DNA of 64,000 bases from JAAUTY01 sp964397305 (GTDB lineage Bacteria > Cyanobacteriota > Cyanobacteriia > Cyanobacteriales > Spirulinaceae), in contig CAYNIP010000012.1 in NCBI GenBank assembly GCA_964397305.1, positions 39,868-103,867 on the forward strand, written 5' to 3'. This document shows, piece by piece, positions 62,076 through 64,000 of this stretch. A program made the translations under genes and the position numbers. Position 1 is the first letter of the stretch. Every line of letters starts with the position of its first letter. Below the pieces are notes generated by a model. It saw only the letters and a list, made by a program, of their open reading frames with translations, was not told the origin of the DNA and searched no databases.

Positions 62076-62482
62076 GAGAGGCCTTCAGGGAGCATTCCAG
62101 GTCGGCAGCCCTAAGTTGCTCCGAAACAGGCTGACATCTCCGACTGTAATGGCGGAAGTTGGTGGGAATTTCCTGGAAAAATACAACAGGGATAACTTTC
62201 CCAGTCGTGTTCAGAGACACTTTCCAGCCGGGTGAGCAGACCTAAAGTGGGGCCGAGCACAGTGCCTCCAAGGCAGAGCCTTGGAGGCTTTCCTTCACGA
62301 TGGGTTATGTTTCAACCTTCTCCGGCTCTGGGAGGGGGATTTGGGGTGAGGGCACGTCTTAAGCGATCGCTGAACAAGCTGTCGCTATGAGTAAGATTGC
62401 CAAATGATGGGATCGGCCTATCAAAAACTGGGGAGCTGCGCTTTCGCATTTTGCTATTCTGTTCCCAGAACGCTTTAATACT
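62076..62482. other. Intergenic region with repeat unit
   Basis: Contains CTCCAAGGC...GCCTTGGAGG at about 62267-62289, a near-perfect hairpin 190 nt after the cydB stop and a possible terminator. At 62320-62380 lies the CTGGGAGGGGGATTTGGGGT...GATCGCTGAACAAGCTGT unit also seen at 38820-38895. No gene. Confidence 0.45.
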
Positions 62483-63922
62483 ATGCACTCCTCGCCTCTT
62501 TGGCATCCTGTTTTTTGGCGCTTGTCCCTGTCCCTTTGGGTGATTTACCTCTTCCATTTTCGCCACTTGGCGGCGGGGAGCGATCGCTTTGTCGTGCTAA
62601 TGCAGGCAATTGTTGAGCGGGGCACGATTAGCCTCGCTCACTATGTCAACTCGCCGTTTTATCAAGACTTCTTGATCGATGTTTTTGTCTATGGCGATCG
62701 CCCCCTACTCAATATCAATCCCGGGCTCTCCTTTCTCGCCACCCCAGCTTGGGCCCTAGTCTATAGCGTTTACCAGTTGCTGCCCCCCGATAGCTTACTG
62801 CGCCAGGAGGCTTTGCACTTTTGGTTGGCTCACTTTGTCAGTGTTGCCAGTGTCACGGCCCTCCTGAGTACTCTCACAGCCTGGCTGTTGGGCGGGTTAG
62901 TCTATCACCGCAGCCAGAGTCTACGGCGAGGTGTGAGTGCAGCGCTGCTCTACGGGCTTGGCAGCATTGCGTTCTTCTTCTCAACCCGTCTTAACCAAAA
63001 TATTGCCATCAGCTTCATCGCCGTTGCGGTCTATGTATTGCTCTTTGAGCCCAGACTGCTGGGGGTGCGATCGCCCCGCGTCGCCTTAACAGCGATCGGC
63101 TTTCTGCTAGCCTGGGGTTGGTTTATTGATATAACCGTCGCTCCCCTCACAGCCGTTGCTAGTGTTGCACTATTCTGGCATCATCGTCAGGCACTGCTCC
63201 GCTTGGGGTTTGTACTCTTGGGTGCTGGGCCGCCCCTCGTCGGTCAACTGCTCTACAATGCGATCGCCTTTGGCAATCCGCTGCTGCCCACAACCATCAT
63301 GCTGGCTCGGGCGGATGGAGCCAGGGCTGGCACGAACTCCCTAGGTCCATCGAGCTTGGCTTGGCCGTCGATCACCAATCACCTTGTGGGGCTCGAGGCC
63401 GGGCTCTGGATCTATATGCCCTACGCCCTCTTAAGTGTCTACTATGGGCTGCGCTACTGGCGTGAACAACGTTCCCTCCGCCGGGGGGAAAAAGGGGTGC
63501 TGGCCCTCGGGTTCCTGCTCTACCTGCTCTTCATCGGCACGATTCCGCCGGACTACCTCTATCCCTTGTTTGGCCCACGCTATATTCTGCCGGTTGTGCC
63601 CTTTACTGTGTTGCTGTTCTGCCTCTATGTCCGGCGGCGGGAGTTGCCTTGGGCGGGGGTACTGGTGGCGATCGCCCTTCTGGTCAATCTGGCCGGCGCT
63701 CAGCTCGGCAATGATACGAATAATGCTCTACTGACCGTAGGAGTTTATCTGGTGAAAGGTCCCTGGCTACCCATTCTGGACTGGCTACAGGTTACGTTAC
63801 CGACGCTGACAAATTTCAGTCCCAGTTTTGTGAGCCCTCTTGGCCTGCTGCTCGCCTTAGCTGGCTGCTTAGCATTAATTTGGTTGCCCTACTGGCTTCC
63901 TGGACAATCCCCCAGCTCCTAA
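62483..63922 (+). CDS. Polytopic membrane protein, GT-C glycosyltransferase-like
   Basis: 479 aa with about ten hydrophobic helices. The first large loop (GSDRFVVLMQAIVERGTISL...YGDRPLLNINPGLSFLATP) resembles the acidic first extracytoplasmic loop of GT-C/ArnT-like transferases. A short loop WREQRSLRRGEKG and PPDYLYPLFGPRYILPVVPF near the C-terminus also fit that fold. No close family is recognised, so substrate and role are open. ATG 62483. Confidence 0.7.
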   Translation: MHSSPLWHPVFWRLSLSLWVIYLFHFRHLAAGSDRFVVLMQAIVERGTISLAHYVNSPFYQDFLIDVFVYGDRPLLNINPGLSFLATPAWALVYSVYQLLPPDSLLRQEALHFWLAHFVSVASVTALLSTLTAWLLGGLVYHRSQSLRRGVSAALLYGLGSIAFFFSTRLNQNIAISFIAVAVYVLLFEPRLLGVRSPRVALTAIGFLLAWGWFIDITVAPLTAVASVALFWHHRQALLRLGFVLLGAGPPLVGQLLYNAIAFGNPLLPTTIMLARADGARAGTNSLGPSSLAWPSITNHLVGLEAGLWIYMPYALLSVYYGLRYWREQRSLRRGEKGVLALGFLLYLLFIGTIPPDYLYPLFGPRYILPVVPFTVLLFCLYVRRRELPWAGVLVAIALLVNLAGAQLGNDTNNALLTVGVYLVKGPWLPILDWLQVTLPTLTNFSPSFVSPLGLLLALAGCLALIWLPYWLPGQSPSS

Positions 63923-64000
63923 AGAGGTTAGGAATGCAGTGCCAATCACCAAGCTCGCGGCTGAAACTGAGGATCATTGAGGATCGTCATATCATCCCCT

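Overview
The window is chromosomal DNA of a cyanobacterium. The palindrome GCGATCGC (HIP1) recurs constantly, base composition is GC-rich, and the gene content fits: five-carbon-route glutamate-1-semialdehyde aminomutase, a DUF3727 protein, a SigF-like sigma factor, Uma2-family proteins, a cyanide-insensitive-type cytochrome bd oxidase and a DinG-like helicase of the cyanobacterial kind. I cannot name the genus. No tRNA, rRNA, CRISPR array or complete insertion sequence with a transposase was seen.

Layout. 1-10 kb: a FabH/DarB-like ketosynthase (cut by the window edge), a Uma2 protein, a fused Fe-S/molybdopterin oxidoreductase, a TPR protein, small conserved hypotheticals, upp and a quinone oxidoreductase. 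10-24 kb: htpG, lgt with a HAD hydrolase, a translationally coupled run of two M16 peptidases and a SulP transporter, pyrC, lepB, a copper chaperone and hemL. 24-34 kb: a GT41-type TPR glycosyltransferase facing a large membrane glycosyltransferase, a TPR-rhomboid protein and a Ca2+-type P-ATPase. 34-45 kb: DUF3727, a PfkB kinase, trmFO, an ECF/CbiO-type ATPase, a SigF-like sigma gene with an in-frame amber, and a duplicated, repeat-filled island with Uma2 and methyltransferase remnants. 45-64 kb: a very large hybrid histidine kinase, MscS, an AI-2E-type permease, an HD-related protein, ffh, a DinG-like helicase, an AT-richer SDR, cydAB and a final membrane protein.

The most striking content is non-coding. 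At least eight recognisable copies of one small non-autonomous element (family A) share 12-bp terminal inverted repeats (GGGTGCATCTCA). They come in two fixed sizes, about 90 and exactly 116 bp, and most are bracketed by 8-9 bp target-site duplications. One 90-bp copy plus its 9-bp duplication adds exactly 33 codons inside a membrane glycosyltransferase. Two other copies supply C-terminal tails to proteins in the same frame. One copy has amplified its interior as a 59-bp tandem array that the assembly could not close (100 N).

A second element (family B, ends GGGTGGACGAAA, perfect 10-bp duplication) carries the same interior module between different ends. A third, ISL3-like family has a perfect 8-bp duplication. 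The elements concentrate in the younger copy of a 1.2-kb duplication covering the 5' part of the sigma gene and its upstream region. Two broken or suspect genes there carry a TAG where a tyrosine codon is expected, both within CCTAGG. I read the region as a sink for small transposable elements that also reshape proteins. No new defence or metabolic operon was found.
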